Shown one piece after another: positions 7,623-16,989 of a DNA stretch of 36,096 nucleotides. The notes beneath the pieces were generated by a model. That model worked only from the letters and a program-made list of their open reading frames with translations. It did no database searches and was not told the origin of the DNA. A program made the translations under genes and the position numbers. Every line of letters begins with the position of its first letter. Position 1 is the stretch's first letter. Origin of the DNA: Tetragenococcus solitarius NBRC 100494 (lineage in GTDB: Bacteria > Bacillota > Bacilli > Lactobacillales > Enterococcaceae); NCBI RefSeq assembly GCF_001544195.1, contig NZ_BCPY01000024.1, forward strand, positions 1-36,096, written 5' to 3'.

Positions 7623-8599
7623 AACTCTCCCTTCCTGATTTGAAGCAAAAGCAGCGGTGCCCCAATTAAAGTAATAACAACACCCACTGGAGTTTCTAGA
7701 GGCGGTGCGATTAAACGCGCACTGAGATCCGCTACCACAAAAAATAGCGCACCAAACAAAGTAGCCGCGGGTATCACTAAGCGGTAATCGTGCCCTACAA
7801 AAAAACGTACAATATGTGGAATAATTAATCCCAAAAAGCTAATTGTTCCCACTAATGAAACCGCTGTGCCGGCTAAAAGTAAGACACAAAACATCAATTT
7901 CTGTCGAATCTTTTGCGGGTCTTTGCCTAAAGATATAACGGTATCATCGCCCATACTTAATAAAGTTACTTGTCTGCGCATTTGCCATGAACCAATTATT
8001 CCCAGGACCATCACAGGAACAGCTATTTTAATTTGTGTCCAGTTGACGTTGCTGCTGCCGCCAACAAACCAAAAAGTAAGTGCTTGGTTTAAATTAAATA
8101 ATAAACGGATAGCTTGACTTAAAGCTGTAAAAAACGCACCAATAGCTGCTCCTAAGAGGACCATATGAATTGAAGAACGCGAAAAAGCCTTTTGACTAGA
8201 GGCTAAATAAATGATAGCTAAAGCCATAGCGGCTCCGGTAAAAGAAGCTAAAATCGCTATCATTGGATGAGGTGTTCTGAAAAAAACAAAGGCAAGTGCT
8301 AAACCTAAACCAGCTCCAGCATTTATTCCTAAAAGACCAGAGTCTGCCACTGGATTATGGGTAATCCCCTGCATTACGGCACCTGAATTAGCAAAAGCAG
8401 CACCGACAAGTAGGCAAGCAAGCACACGCGGGATACGTAAATAATAAATCAGCTGGTGTGTTTGATTCCCCCTATCAAAATGTAATAATGAATCAGTTAA
8501 CTCACGCCAGGAACTTTCCACTGCACCATACTTTAAAGAACAAAACATTGCTACAATCAATAAAGAGCCTGTTACTAGAAAAAATATTTTTGTCTTCAT
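7619..8599 (-). CDS. Siderophore ABC transporter permease 1 (FecCD family)
   Basis: This 326-residue FecCD-type permease is taken from the ATG at 8599, two bases after the ATPase stop with GAGAAG upstream; a TTG at 8605 is an alternative start that would overlap. Motifs include YYLRIPRVLACLLVGAAFANSGAVMQG, HNPVADSGLLGINAGAGLGLALA, GGSSNVNWTQI, LGKDPQK and GTISFLGLIIPHIVRFFVG. The first hydrophobic segment with a Cys could be mistaken for a lipobox but is a membrane helix. It pairs with the other permease, the ATPase and the lipoprotein encoded divergently. Iron-dependent control by Fur is expected from the operator at 9407. Confidence 0.93.
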   Translation of the reverse strand: MKTKIFFLVTGSLLIVAMFCSLKYGAVESSWRELTDSLLHFDRGNQTHQLIYYLRIPRVLACLLVGAAFANSGAVMQGITHNPVADSGLLGINAGAGLGLALAFVFFRTPHPMIAILASFTGAAMALAIIYLASSQKAFSRSSIHMVLLGAAIGAFFTALSQAIRLLFNLNQALTFWFVGGSSNVNWTQIKIAVPVMVLGIIGSWQMRRQVTLLSMGDDTVISLGKDPQKIRQKLMFCVLLLAGTAVSLVGTISFLGLIIPHIVRFFVGHDYRLVIPAATLFGALFFVVADLSARLIAPPLETPVGVVITLIGAPLLLLQIRKGEL

Positions 8600-8601
8600 G
8601 A

Positions 8602-9387
8602 TCAACTTCTCACTAAATCATATGAAAGAATGACGGGTTTTTGACTTTTTTCCGAAAAAACCACTTCAGGTCGAATATCAAACAATTCTAACAAATGTTG
8701 GGAGGTGAATGTCTCTTGCGGACTTCCTTGAAATAACAACCGTCCTTGTCTTAGCCCTATCACATGATCAGAAAATTGGGCAGCATGATTTAAATCGTGA
8801 ATTGTCATCAAGATTGTTTTTCCTTGACGATTAATATCTTCCAATAGGTAAAGAATTTCTAACTGATGAGCTGGATCCAAAGAAGAGATTGGCTCATCTA
8901 AAATGAGAATATCTGTATCCTGCGCCAGAGCCATCGCAATCCAAACACGCTGTTGTTGCCCGCCAGACAAAGTATTAAGCGTTCTTTTTTTTAATGCTAA
9001 CAAACCAGTGGCTTCCAGGGCCCATTGAATCCATTCATGATCTCTTTTTTGCAAACCAGCAAACCCTTTTTGATAAGGAAAGCGTCCATAAGCGACAATT
9101 TCTGCCACACTTAAACCAGTAACTGCCTTATTTCTTTGTGATAGAGTCGCTATTTTTTGTGCGACGTATTTGGTATCTAAGCGGTTAATATCTTCGCCGT
9201 CGATCTGTACATTTCCCTTGTTAGGCGTTAAAATCCGCGCTAAAACTTTGAGTAGTGTGGTTTTTCCGCTACCATTAGGACCGATCAAACTTGTGATTTT
9301 TTTCCCAGGAATTTTAACAGTTAAGTCAGCTAAGATAGTCTTTTTTTCATAGCCGCATGAAAGCTCAGCTGTTGCTAAATTCACCAT
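8602..9387 (-). CDS. Siderophore ABC transporter ATPase (FecE/FhuC family)
   Basis: This 261-residue cytoplasmic ATPase energises ferric-siderophore uptake. Walker A GPNGSGKT is at residues 36-43; the signature LSGGQQQRVWIAMALAQ and Walker B DILILDEP follow; the switch His is in MTIHDLNHA. The Q-loop region TLSQRN and LSVAEIVAYGRFPYQ, used in coupling to BtuC-type permeases, are characteristic of the FecE/FhuC group. It is first gene of the leftward operon, start ATG behind AAAGGAG. The order ATPase-permease-permease with a divergent binding protein is unusual but keeps all four parts under mirrored Fur sites. Confidence 0.95.
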   Translation of the reverse strand: MVNLATAELSCGYEKKTILADLTVKIPGKKITSLIGPNGSGKTTLLKVLARILTPNKGNVQIDGEDINRLDTKYVAQKIATLSQRNKAVTGLSVAEIVAYGRFPYQKGFAGLQKRDHEWIQWALEATGLLALKKRTLNTLSGGQQQRVWIAMALAQDTDILILDEPISSLDPAHQLEILYLLEDINRQGKTILMTIHDLNHAAQFSDHVIGLRQGRLLFQGSPQETFTSQHLLELFDIRPEVVFSEKSQKPVILSYDLVRS

Positions 9388-9406
9388 AACATCTACTCCT
9401 TTGTAA

Positions 9407-9450
9407 TGATAATCATTCTCAATTATCTCCTTTTATTGAACGTACGTCAA
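9407..9450 (-). promoter_or_regulatory. Leftward promoter with Fur box (ABC operon)
   Basis: Minus-strand -35 TTGACG (9445-9450) and -10 GATAAT (9422-9427) are 17 bases apart. Directly downstream lies TGAGAATGATTATCA (minus strand, 9407-9421), a full 15-base Fur box covering the expected transcription start. Iron-loaded Fur would block initiation. Confidence 0.88.
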
Positions 9451-9484
9451 CCTTTATCACACTATTTTTGTGAAAAAAGTTCAT

Positions 9485-9534
9485 TGACTTTGACTCGTGA
9501 GTTTGGGATAATGCTAACTGAGAATGATTATCAT
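9485..9534 (+). promoter_or_regulatory. Rightward promoter with Fur box (lipoprotein gene)
   Basis: TTGACT (9485-9490) and GATAAT (9508-9513) are 17 bases apart, and TGAGAATGATTATCA at 9520-9534 covers the start site. The operator is identical, base for base, to the one serving the leftward operon. Confidence 0.88.
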
Positions 9535-9552
9535 TTATAAAAGGAGAACACC

Positions 9553-10479
9553 ATGTTAAAAAAGATTATAACAGGAACAATCATATGTCTAGCCCTACCT
9601 ATTTTAGTTTCTTGTGAAAGCGCAAACTCGACGGATGATTCCGCTTCAAATACACGAACCTTAACGGATGCGCAAGGTCATAAGGTTGAAATTCCCGATA
9701 ACCCACAACGAATTATTGCTCCTTATCTAGAAGATTATCTAATCGCTTTGGATGAAAAGCCTCTGGCTCAGTGGACTGTAGGACAGGGAAAAGTTCAAGA
9801 ATATCTGCAAGAAGACTTAAAAGATCTTCCTACCATTAACTTTGACTTGCCTTATGAAGATGTATTGGACTTTGAACCCGATTTATTATTAATTGAATCT
9901 GACGCCATGGTTGAAGGTGGTAAGTATGAGGAATATGAGAAAATCGCTCCAACCTATGTTGTAAAAAATGAAACAAACGTGAGTTGGGAAGAGACTTTAG
10001 AAGACGTGGGCAAAGTTTTTAATAAACAAGATAAAGCTCAAACCGTGAAAGAAGACTATCAAAAAGCAGTCGAAAATGGGAAAGAAAAGCTACAAGACAA
10101 AATAAAAGGAAAATCGGCCGCTGTTATTTGGGTGACCAATAATTCTGCTTTTATGGTAGCGCAAGGTCGTTCAAGCGGTCGTTTGCTTTATGAGGACTTA
10201 GGGTTTGAAATTCCTAAATTAACCAAAGAAATTTCTGAAGATGCCCAAGCGGACTGGGAACAAGTTTCTTTAGAAAGCCTGTCACAATTAGATTCTGACT
10301 ACCTTTTCTTAGTTAATAGTGACCAAAGTGCTGCCATGTTTGATGACCCTCTTTGGGAGAATATTCCTGCCGTAGAGAATAACCAATTATTTGAATTTGG
10401 TCCAGAAAGCAGTTGGTTATATAATGGACCGATCGCTTATAACCAAATGCTTGAAGATGTGAAAAATTCATTGAAATAA
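9553..10479 (+). CDS. Siderophore-binding lipoprotein (FecB/FhuD-type substrate-binding protein)
   Basis: This 308-residue lipoprotein begins with a type II signal peptide: basic KK, hydrophobic core, then lipobox LVSC with Cys21 as the lipidated residue, and a short polar Ser/Asn/Asp linker. The mature domain starts with TRTLTDAQGHKVEIPDNPQRIIAP, the standard opening of periplasmic-binding type III iron-siderophore receptors, and continues with VLDFEPDLLLIES and a long helical linker typical of this fold. It should capture ferric siderophore outside the membrane and deliver it to the two permeases encoded divergently. Its start ATG lies 19 bases after the Fur box, behind AAAGGAG. Hydroxamate versus catecholate preference cannot be told. 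Confidence 0.93.
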   Translation: MLKKIITGTIICLALPILVSCESANSTDDSASNTRTLTDAQGHKVEIPDNPQRIIAPYLEDYLIALDEKPLAQWTVGQGKVQEYLQEDLKDLPTINFDLPYEDVLDFEPDLLLIESDAMVEGGKYEEYEKIAPTYVVKNETNVSWEETLEDVGKVFNKQDKAQTVKEDYQKAVENGKEKLQDKIKGKSAAVIWVTNNSAFMVAQGRSSGRLLYEDLGFEIPKLTKEISEDAQADWEQVSLESLSQLDSDYLFLVNSDQSAAMFDDPLWENIPAVENNQLFEFGPESSWLYNGPIAYNQMLEDVKNSLK

Positions 10480-10486
10480 ATAAATA

Positions 10487-10525
10487 AACGTTGACGTCTT
10501 ATCTGAAAAGGCATCAACGTTTTTT
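10487..10525 (+). terminator. Terminator after the lipoprotein gene
   Basis: AACGTTGACGTC pairs with GGCATCAACGTT (two mismatches) across an 11-base loop, followed by TTTTTT. It begins eight bases after the stop codon. Between it and 10650 there is only A/T-rich sequence without a gene. Confidence 0.85.
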
Positions 10526-10649
10526 AGCGGTGACTTTCTATTTAGCCAAAATCCGTTTTAAAACGATTGAAACTAATACAATTAAGTTCAATCTGTGTTT
10601 TCAATTATGCTCACTTATTCTTAGTTATTAATCAAACAACGATATCCGC

Positions 10650-11330
10650 TTATTTATAAGCGTCAATCGCTTGTCGAATTTTTTGAATGCGCTTTTGATA
10701 ATCATTTGTACTACGCCCGTTGCCTTGAAATAAAGCTGAAGTTCCTAAAACAAAGATATCAGGCATAGTCCCTTTCATCCATGAAATCGTCTGCGCATTA
10801 ATATTGCCATCGACTTCAATCAATGGCGCAATATTTCGTTTGTTTAAGATGTTTTTTAGTTCACGTAATTTATTTAAAGTATCTTTGCGAAAACTCTGAC
10901 CAGAAAACCCGGTGGGAACAGTCATCAGTAAGATTTGGTCTACTTCCGCAATATACGGCAGAATATCTTTTAAAGGGGTGGCTGGATTTAATGCTAAAGA
11001 AGGTTTAATCCCATAGCTTTTCAAACGATTGATCAAAAGAATAGGGTTTGCTGCTGCTTCAATATGAAAAGAGATTGTTTCAGGTTGTAAGAAACGGAAC
11101 ATTTCAATATACTTTTCCGGCAGCTCAGTCGCTAAATGAATATCAAAAGGCAGGTGAGTTTGTCTCTGTACATTTGCCATCCATTCAGGCCCTAAAGCCA
11201 AATTGTCCACAAAGACGCCGTCCATAACATCTAAATGTAATAGGTCACAATCAGTTTTTTCTAAGCACTCTAATTCTGTTTGCACATTTAACATATCCGC
11301 ACACATAATCGAAGCTGCGATCTTTTCCAA
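10650..11330 (-). CDS. Ribulose-/allulose-6-phosphate 3-epimerase family protein
   Basis: This 226-residue TIM-barrel protein has the family marks: IAASIMCADMLN at the N terminus, LHLDVMDGVFVDN (metal ligands His and Asp), FDIHLATE, FHIEA, then LMTVPTGFSGQSF and a C-terminal IEVDGNI with the second catalytic Asp. In classical ribulose-phosphate epimerase the second block reads more like MSVNPGFGGQ; here it is TVPTGFSGQ, closer to AlsE-type allulose-6-phosphate epimerases. Start is TTG at 11330 behind AAGGAG. It is last of the beta-glucoside operon, 36 bases after the kinase, so a dedicated sugar-phosphate epimerase is more likely than the housekeeping pentose-pathway enzyme. Confidence 0.82.
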   Translation of the reverse strand: MEKIAASIMCADMLNVQTELECLEKTDCDLLHLDVMDGVFVDNLALGPEWMANVQRQTHLPFDIHLATELPEKYIEMFRFLQPETISFHIEAAANPILLINRLKSYGIKPSLALNPATPLKDILPYIAEVDQILLMTVPTGFSGQSFRKDTLNKLRELKNILNKRNIAPLIEVDGNINAQTISWMKGTMPDIFVLGTSALFQGNGRSTNDYQKRIQKIRQAIDAYK

Positions 11331-11366
11331 TCCTATTCTCTCCTTTTTTAAGTATGTCTATCCTCT

Positions 11367-12275
11367 TTAATCAGCTTTATCCAACTCCATTTTTACGCTG
11401 TACACTGCACCAATAATTCCGGCTTCATTTCCAAATTCTGCCGGCACAATCTTCGGAAAATCCATATCGACAAGCGCTCCGTGTTCTCTTTGAAGCTGTT
11501 CATACGCCAGACGCAAATACTTTAAAAACGTTCGGTTGGCACTAATCCCGCCGCCTATTACCACAAGTGCAGGATCAAATGCAACTGCGACATTCAAAAT
11601 GCCTTGAGCTAATTTGCGATGAAATTTTTCTAACACTGTCTGTGCTAAATACTCTCCGTTTTCGGCTCGTTCATAGATAATACGTGCATCCGTTATTTCT
11701 TCTTCAGATTTTACATTATAAATCCGCAATAAACCAATGACTGTGGCTGCTTGATAGTTCATCGTACTTAAGTTTAAGTCATCTTGATTATCATCTAGTA
11801 ACATCCAACCGAATTCACCGGAACGAGCATGGGCACCACGATAAATTTCATTATTAACAACAAGACATCCGCCAATACCTGTTCCAATAACTAAACTAAT
11901 ATAATTAGCTACCCCTTGGGCCGCACCACCCCATTTTTCTGCGATTGAAGCCGCATTAGCGTCATTTTCCGCATGAACAAATAAACCCGTGCGCTGACTA
12001 ATTTCTTCTTTAATGTTCACGCCATAAAGACACTTAACCGCACCTGCAGTGGTCAAATAGCCGTTTGTTTCGACAACCCCAGGCACTGATATACCTACAG
12101 CCTCCACATTATAGTCTGCTTGATAATTTATAATTACTTGAGCCATTTTATCTATAATTGTTTTTTTGTCTTGCGGCGTAGAAAAATTCTCTCTTTCATA
12201 AATTTCTCCCTGTTTATCTAGTAGCCCAATTTTAATTGAGCTGCCTCCAATATCAACTCCTGCGTAATAATGCAC
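11367..12275 (-). CDS. ROK-family sugar kinase
   Basis: This 302-residue ROK protein lacks the N-terminal DNA-binding domain of ROK repressors, so it is a kinase. Motifs: GVDIGGSSIKIGLLD (ATP phosphate loop), VEAVGISVPGVV, AENDANAASIAEKWGG (catalytic Asp in the ENDAN motif) and VIGTGIGGCLVVN. The zinc-binding CxCGxxGC motif of many ROK glucokinases is not present after RSGEFGWM, placing it with the BglK or allokinase-like branch. It starts with GTG at 12275 behind GGAGAGG. Between the phospho-beta-glucosidase and the epimerase, it may phosphorylate the sugar set free by hydrolysis or the intact beta-glucoside; its substrate is not determined by sequence. Confidence 0.88.
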   Translation of the reverse strand: MHYYAGVDIGGSSIKIGLLDKQGEIYERENFSTPQDKKTIIDKMAQVIINYQADYNVEAVGISVPGVVETNGYLTTAGAVKCLYGVNIKEEISQRTGLFVHAENDANAASIAEKWGGAAQGVANYISLVIGTGIGGCLVVNNEIYRGAHARSGEFGWMLLDDNQDDLNLSTMNYQAATVIGLLRIYNVKSEEEITDARIIYERAENGEYLAQTVLEKFHRKLAQGILNVAVAFDPALVVIGGGISANRTFLKYLRLAYEQLQREHGALVDMDFPKIVPAEFGNEAGIIGAVYSVKMELDKAD

Positions 12276-12286
12276 TTTATCCTCTC

Positions 12287-13735
<1,449 letters not shown>

Positions 13736-15055
13736 TTACGCATGGCCTTCTTTTTCTGCCACCCGATTAGCCGCAATTACAAACGGCATATAAATGAATA
13801 CCGAAATAACCAGACAAAGAATTCCCATGACCAATCCGATCCAATTCCCACCGGTCCCTAAAAACGGTGCTAAAGGACCCGGTGTTGTCCAGGTAAGTCC
13901 ATAAGCCGGCGTAGGAATAATGTTGATAATATTTGTCACAAAGTAACCGACCCAAATATTTACAACAGGCGTCAATATAAATGGAATAGCTAGTATCGGA
14001 TTTAATACGATTGGAAGTCCGAAAATCAAAGGCTCATTGATATTAAATAAGCCTGGAATTAAGCCCAACTTCGCTACTTCACGATAGTCCTTTCTTTTGG
14101 AAACCCACAAAATAGCAATGATTAAACCTAATGTCATTCCACTACCGCCCATATTAGCAAAAACATCATTCATATTTCCCCAAGTGGCCGAAAAAGGAAC
14201 ACCCCACGCCGTACCATTTGCATTAATAAATGATTGATTACTCAAATCAGCTTCAGTAAAAATTACTGAACGTAAAGCATTCAAAGTATTCGGGCCATGA
14301 ATTCCAACTAACCATAACAATTCTTGAACAATAGCAAGCAAAGTAACTGTAAAAATATTTACGCCAAATTTACGCAGTGGTGTTTGTATCGAATCATAAA
14401 TGATTTGATTGATTCCTTCAGGCGCAAATAATGAAACTAAATGATTTAAAATTGCTGCTAGCATAATAACAAGAACAATCGGAATTAATCCATTAAAAGA
14501 GCGTGAAACTGCTGGTGGTACCATATCAGGCATTTTGATTTGCAATTTTTTTATTTTAAATAAGCGCGGTAAAAATTCTCCCACTAAAGCACCAATCAGC
14601 ATTGCTACAAATAATCCTTGAGCTCCAAGAAAAGTGGTCGGTAAATATTGTACATCTCCTTGTTCCATAGCGGGGGTATAAAAAATCATGAATACAGCAA
14701 TGGAAGTCATACCGGTTAGCAGCTCGTCACCCTTAAAATGTTTTGCCAATATGGAAGCCACTAAATACGCGATAAAGATCGATAGAATATCTAACGTACC
14801 TGTTGTTACCGAATTTAACCAACTTTGCATATCGGAAAGATTGAGAAAAATAGCAGACAAATGCAAAACTTGGGCAACAAATCCATCTTCAGAAAAAATA
14901 AGTCCGTTAATTAAAATAACGATAGATGCTGCCATAGTTATCGGAAAAGTGTACATAAATGAATCACGAATAGCTGCTACATGTCGTTGTTCATTGAGCT
15001 TAGCTGCAAAAGGAACAATGCTTCTTTCCATGAAGTTATTAAACTTCTCCATCAT
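13736..15055 (-). CDS. PTS EIIC component, cellobiose/lactose family (CelB-like)
   Basis: This 439-residue polytopic membrane protein is of the Lac/cellobiose EIIC family. The N terminus FMERSIVPFAAKLNEQRHVAAIRDSFMYTFPITMAASIVIL and the later LWLVGIHGPNTLNALRSVIF and LIPGLFNINEPLIFGLPIVLNP (with the conserved substrate-binding NEP motif) are characteristic. It imports and phosphorylates a beta-glucoside together with EIIA and EIIB of the same family, but neither is encoded nearby, so it must use partners from elsewhere. The start is ATG at 15055 (an ATG at 15052 is equally in frame; TTG at 15058 is less likely). It is the first gene of the leftward beta-glucoside operon. Confidence 0.93.
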   Translation of the reverse strand: MMEKFNNFMERSIVPFAAKLNEQRHVAAIRDSFMYTFPITMAASIVILINGLIFSEDGFVAQVLHLSAIFLNLSDMQSWLNSVTTGTLDILSIFIAYLVASILAKHFKGDELLTGMTSIAVFMIFYTPAMEQGDVQYLPTTFLGAQGLFVAMLIGALVGEFLPRLFKIKKLQIKMPDMVPPAVSRSFNGLIPIVLVIMLAAILNHLVSLFAPEGINQIIYDSIQTPLRKFGVNIFTVTLLAIVQELLWLVGIHGPNTLNALRSVIFTEADLSNQSFINANGTAWGVPFSATWGNMNDVFANMGGSGMTLGLIIAILWVSKRKDYREVAKLGLIPGLFNINEPLIFGLPIVLNPILAIPFILTPVVNIWVGYFVTNIINIIPTPAYGLTWTTPGPLAPFLGTGGNWIGLVMGILCLVISVFIYMPFVIAANRVAEKEGHA

Positions 15056-15078
15056 CAAAAACCACTCCTTGTTTATTT

Positions 15079-15123
15079 TTTACTAACATAAGACAGTTTA
15101 GTAAAGCGCATACAAAACTACAA
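15079..15123 (-). promoter_or_regulatory. Promoter and inverted-repeat operator of the beta-glucoside operon
   Basis: Minus-strand TTGTAG (15118-15123) and TAAACT (15095-15100) are 17 bases apart. Overlapping the -10, a perfect eight-base inverted repeat TTTACTAA-11-TTAGTAAA spans 15079-15105, a plausible site for the RpiR regulator encoded just upstream. The stretch GTAAAGCGCATACA (15101-15114) is a degenerate match to a CcpA site with three mismatches. Confidence 0.5.
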
Positions 15124-15152
15124 GGGCGTATTTTGATTTAGGATCAGCTAAT

Positions 15153-15202
15153 AAAAAAAGGAATTTGTACCCTATTAAGTACAGGGTGTACCCATTCCTT
15201 TT
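15153..15202 (-). terminator. Terminator between the RpiR gene and the PTS operon
   Basis: Nested arms AAGGAAT/ATTCCTT and GTACCCT/AGGGTGTAC form a long stem, with a T run on the minus-strand side. It lies just after the RpiR gene, so regulator and PTS operon are transcribed separately although on the same strand. Confidence 0.85.
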
Positions 15203-15213
15203 CTGCAACATTC

Positions 15214-15954
15214 TTATTGTAATAAGTGTCGTACTCTTAGTAACAAATTCTCAATTAAATAAGTAGCCGGAACTTGCGTTGTCATGTCGTAAAAGTGATG
15301 GATACGTTCTTCGTTGGTTTTATAGCTCAAATTATAATGACACATTTTAGCTAATGAACTTTCTAAATTGCCAGTGATTGAAACCAATGTATTATCAATG
15401 TTGTTCACAAAATCGTTTAATAAACCAATAATTTCAGGGGTTCTTCCTGATACTGAAAAAGTAATTAGTACATTATTAGTAGTATTTTGTAACTGCGCAG
15501 ATAGTGGATAGAAAGGATCTTTAATACAAAACGAATTGATCCCAATTGCAGCAGTTTGACGCGAAGCATATTCCGCTAAAGCTGCCGATGAACCCATACC
15601 AACATAAATAACCATATCTGCATTAATTATTTTATCTGCAACCACCATCAATTTTTCATAGATGTCCTGTGGAAAATTTTCTTTCATGATAAAATGAAGC
15701 GAAAGGCTTTGATCAGATTGTTCTTTTTGCTGATCTAGTTTGGCTGAATGCAGTGAAACTTTGAATTCTGTAAAACTATTAAAACCTAGTTTATGAACAA
15801 AACGCATGACTGAAGTATTTGATACATGTGCTTCCTTGGCAATATCACGTACACGCATATAGGCTGTTTTTTCAATGTCATTGGCTACAAAACGATAAAT
15901 AGTTAATTCTGTTTCAGTCAGCTGATCAAAATTTTTGAACCCAAAAAATCCCAT
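15214..15954 (-). CDS. RpiR/MurR-family transcriptional regulator
   Basis: This 246-residue regulator has an N-terminal helix-turn-helix (residues about 10-75; IAKEAHVSNTSVMRFVHKLGFNSFTEFK is the RpiR-type recognition block) and a C-terminal SIS sugar-isomerase domain (about 100-240; VIYVGMGSSAALAEYASRQ and NVLITFSVSGRTPEII are SIS motifs that bind phosphosugars). It probably senses a sugar phosphate from the adjacent PTS/GH1 pathway and controls the operon starting at 15055. Start ATG behind AAGGAG. Its own promoter (15970-15998) and a strong terminator separate it from the operon. Confidence 0.92.
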   Translation of the reverse strand: MGFFGFKNFDQLTETELTIYRFVANDIEKTAYMRVRDIAKEAHVSNTSVMRFVHKLGFNSFTEFKVSLHSAKLDQQKEQSDQSLSLHFIMKENFPQDIYEKLMVVADKIINADMVIYVGMGSSAALAEYASRQTAAIGINSFCIKDPFYPLSAQLQNTTNNVLITFSVSGRTPEIIGLLNDFVNNIDNTLVSITGNLESSLAKMCHYNLSYKTNEERIHHFYDMTTQVPATYLIENLLLRVRHLLQ

Positions 15955-15969
15955 TATTTTTCTCCTTGT

Positions 15970-15998
15970 TATTTAGTCTCTACTTCTTATTTTAGCAA
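15970..15998 (-). promoter_or_regulatory. Candidate promoter of the RpiR gene
   Basis: Minus-strand TTGCTA (15993-15998) and TAAATA (15970-15975) are 17 bases apart, in the 72-base gap shared with the divergent LysR gene. Confidence 0.5.
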
Positions 15999-16026
15999 AT
16001 TTTAAAAAGAAAGGACATGTGTTGAA

Positions 16027-16920
16027 ATGGACCTAGCTAAGTTCAAAGTTTTCTTAGACCTAACAGAAACCAAAAATTATTCCAAAACAGCTGAGCGTCT
16101 CTATACTACTCAAGGCAATATCTCTAAACAAATTATTGCGCTAGAAAAAGAATTAGACACTTCTTTATTTATCCGTTCACATCGTCAAATCGAACTAACA
16201 GAAGAAGCCAAATTAATTTTACCTTATGCCAAAACCATCGTTTCTCAGCAACAAACGCTTTTACAAACACTGCAAGATTATCAACAGAAAAAAGCAGCTA
16301 CACTACGTATTTTGACCATACCCACGATGGCAAATTACTGGGCATTCAATCAGGTGACAATCTTTATGAAACAACATCCTGAATTTGATATTCAGCTAAA
16401 AGAAGGAGAAGGAAATGAACTAATCCCTTTTCTAGATACAGGCGAGAATCATTTAATTTTTCTACGTACTTTTCAAAAAGAAAAGCAGCATTTTGATACT
16501 CTGTTTACTGAAAAAGATCACTTTGTCGCCGTCTTAAGTAAAAAACATCCATTAGCAAGGTATTCTGAACTTGACTTAGCTCAATTACAACAAGAAAAAT
16601 TTTTAATGCTCAGTAAAGAAACAAAAACTTATCAACCAGTTATCGAGCTCTGCCGACAAGTAGGTTTTACTCCAAATATTTCGTTTGAAACGTCTAGAAT
16701 CGAGCTGTTATTAAGCATGGTCGCTAGTGAATTAGGCATTACCATTGTCATGGAAAAAACGATTGATAATCGTTGGAAAAACGATCTAGCTATTATTCCA
16801 ATCACGCCTAACAAGACAAGTTATCTAGCTTTTGTCCGCAGTAAGGAAAAGGGAAATCTGGTAGCCGATACTTTCTGGCAATTTTTACAAGATCGACTAA
16901 GTCATTCCGATTTGGAATAA
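16027..16920 (+). CDS. LysR-family regulator of the aromatic decarboxylase cluster
   Basis: This 297-residue LysR-type regulator has a winged helix-turn-helix at residues 1-60 (FKVFLDLTETKNYSKTAERL, then TTQGNISKQIIALEKELDTSLFIR) and a two-lobed effector domain from about residue 90 (TLRILTIPTMANYW...). It precedes the UbiD gene by 69 bases in the same direction, whereas many LysR regulators are divergent from their targets. In L. plantarum a LysR-type activator (TanR) turns on tannin and gallate genes in response to phenolic acid; equivalence here is inferred from neighbourhood. Start ATG; the AAAGGA lies somewhat far upstream, about 12 bases, suggesting modest translation. Confidence 0.9.
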   Translation: MDLAKFKVFLDLTETKNYSKTAERLYTTQGNISKQIIALEKELDTSLFIRSHRQIELTEEAKLILPYAKTIVSQQQTLLQTLQDYQQKKAATLRILTIPTMANYWAFNQVTIFMKQHPEFDIQLKEGEGNELIPFLDTGENHLIFLRTFQKEKQHFDTLFTEKDHFVAVLSKKHPLARYSELDLAQLQQEKFLMLSKETKTYQPVIELCRQVGFTPNISFETSRIELLLSMVASELGITIVMEKTIDNRWKNDLAIIPITPNKTSYLAFVRSKEKGNLVADTFWQFLQDRLSHSDLE

Positions 16921-16938
16921 GTAAGTCTAAAAGTTGAA

Positions 16939-16967
16939 TTGCTCCTATGTCTTCTAAGGATTATGCT
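16939..16967 (+). promoter_or_regulatory. Candidate promoter of the UbiD-UbiX-LpdD operon
   Basis: TTGCTC (16939-16944) and TATGCT (16962-16967) are 17 bases apart in the 69-base gap before the UbiD gene. A weak promoter at this place would suit an activator-dependent operon. Confidence 0.45.
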
Positions 16968-16989
16968 GGAAATAAAGGAGCGATAAATT

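Noticed and set aside
7619-8599. Lipoprotein signal in the first permease (Leu-x-x-x-Cys near residue 20)
   Set aside because: The segment continues as the first helix of a FecCD permease and is not followed by a binding-protein domain.
10650-11330. Housekeeping ribulose-phosphate 3-epimerase
   Set aside because: Operon position behind a beta-glucosidase and kinase and the altered GFSGQ region favour a dedicated catabolic epimerase, though the family is the same.
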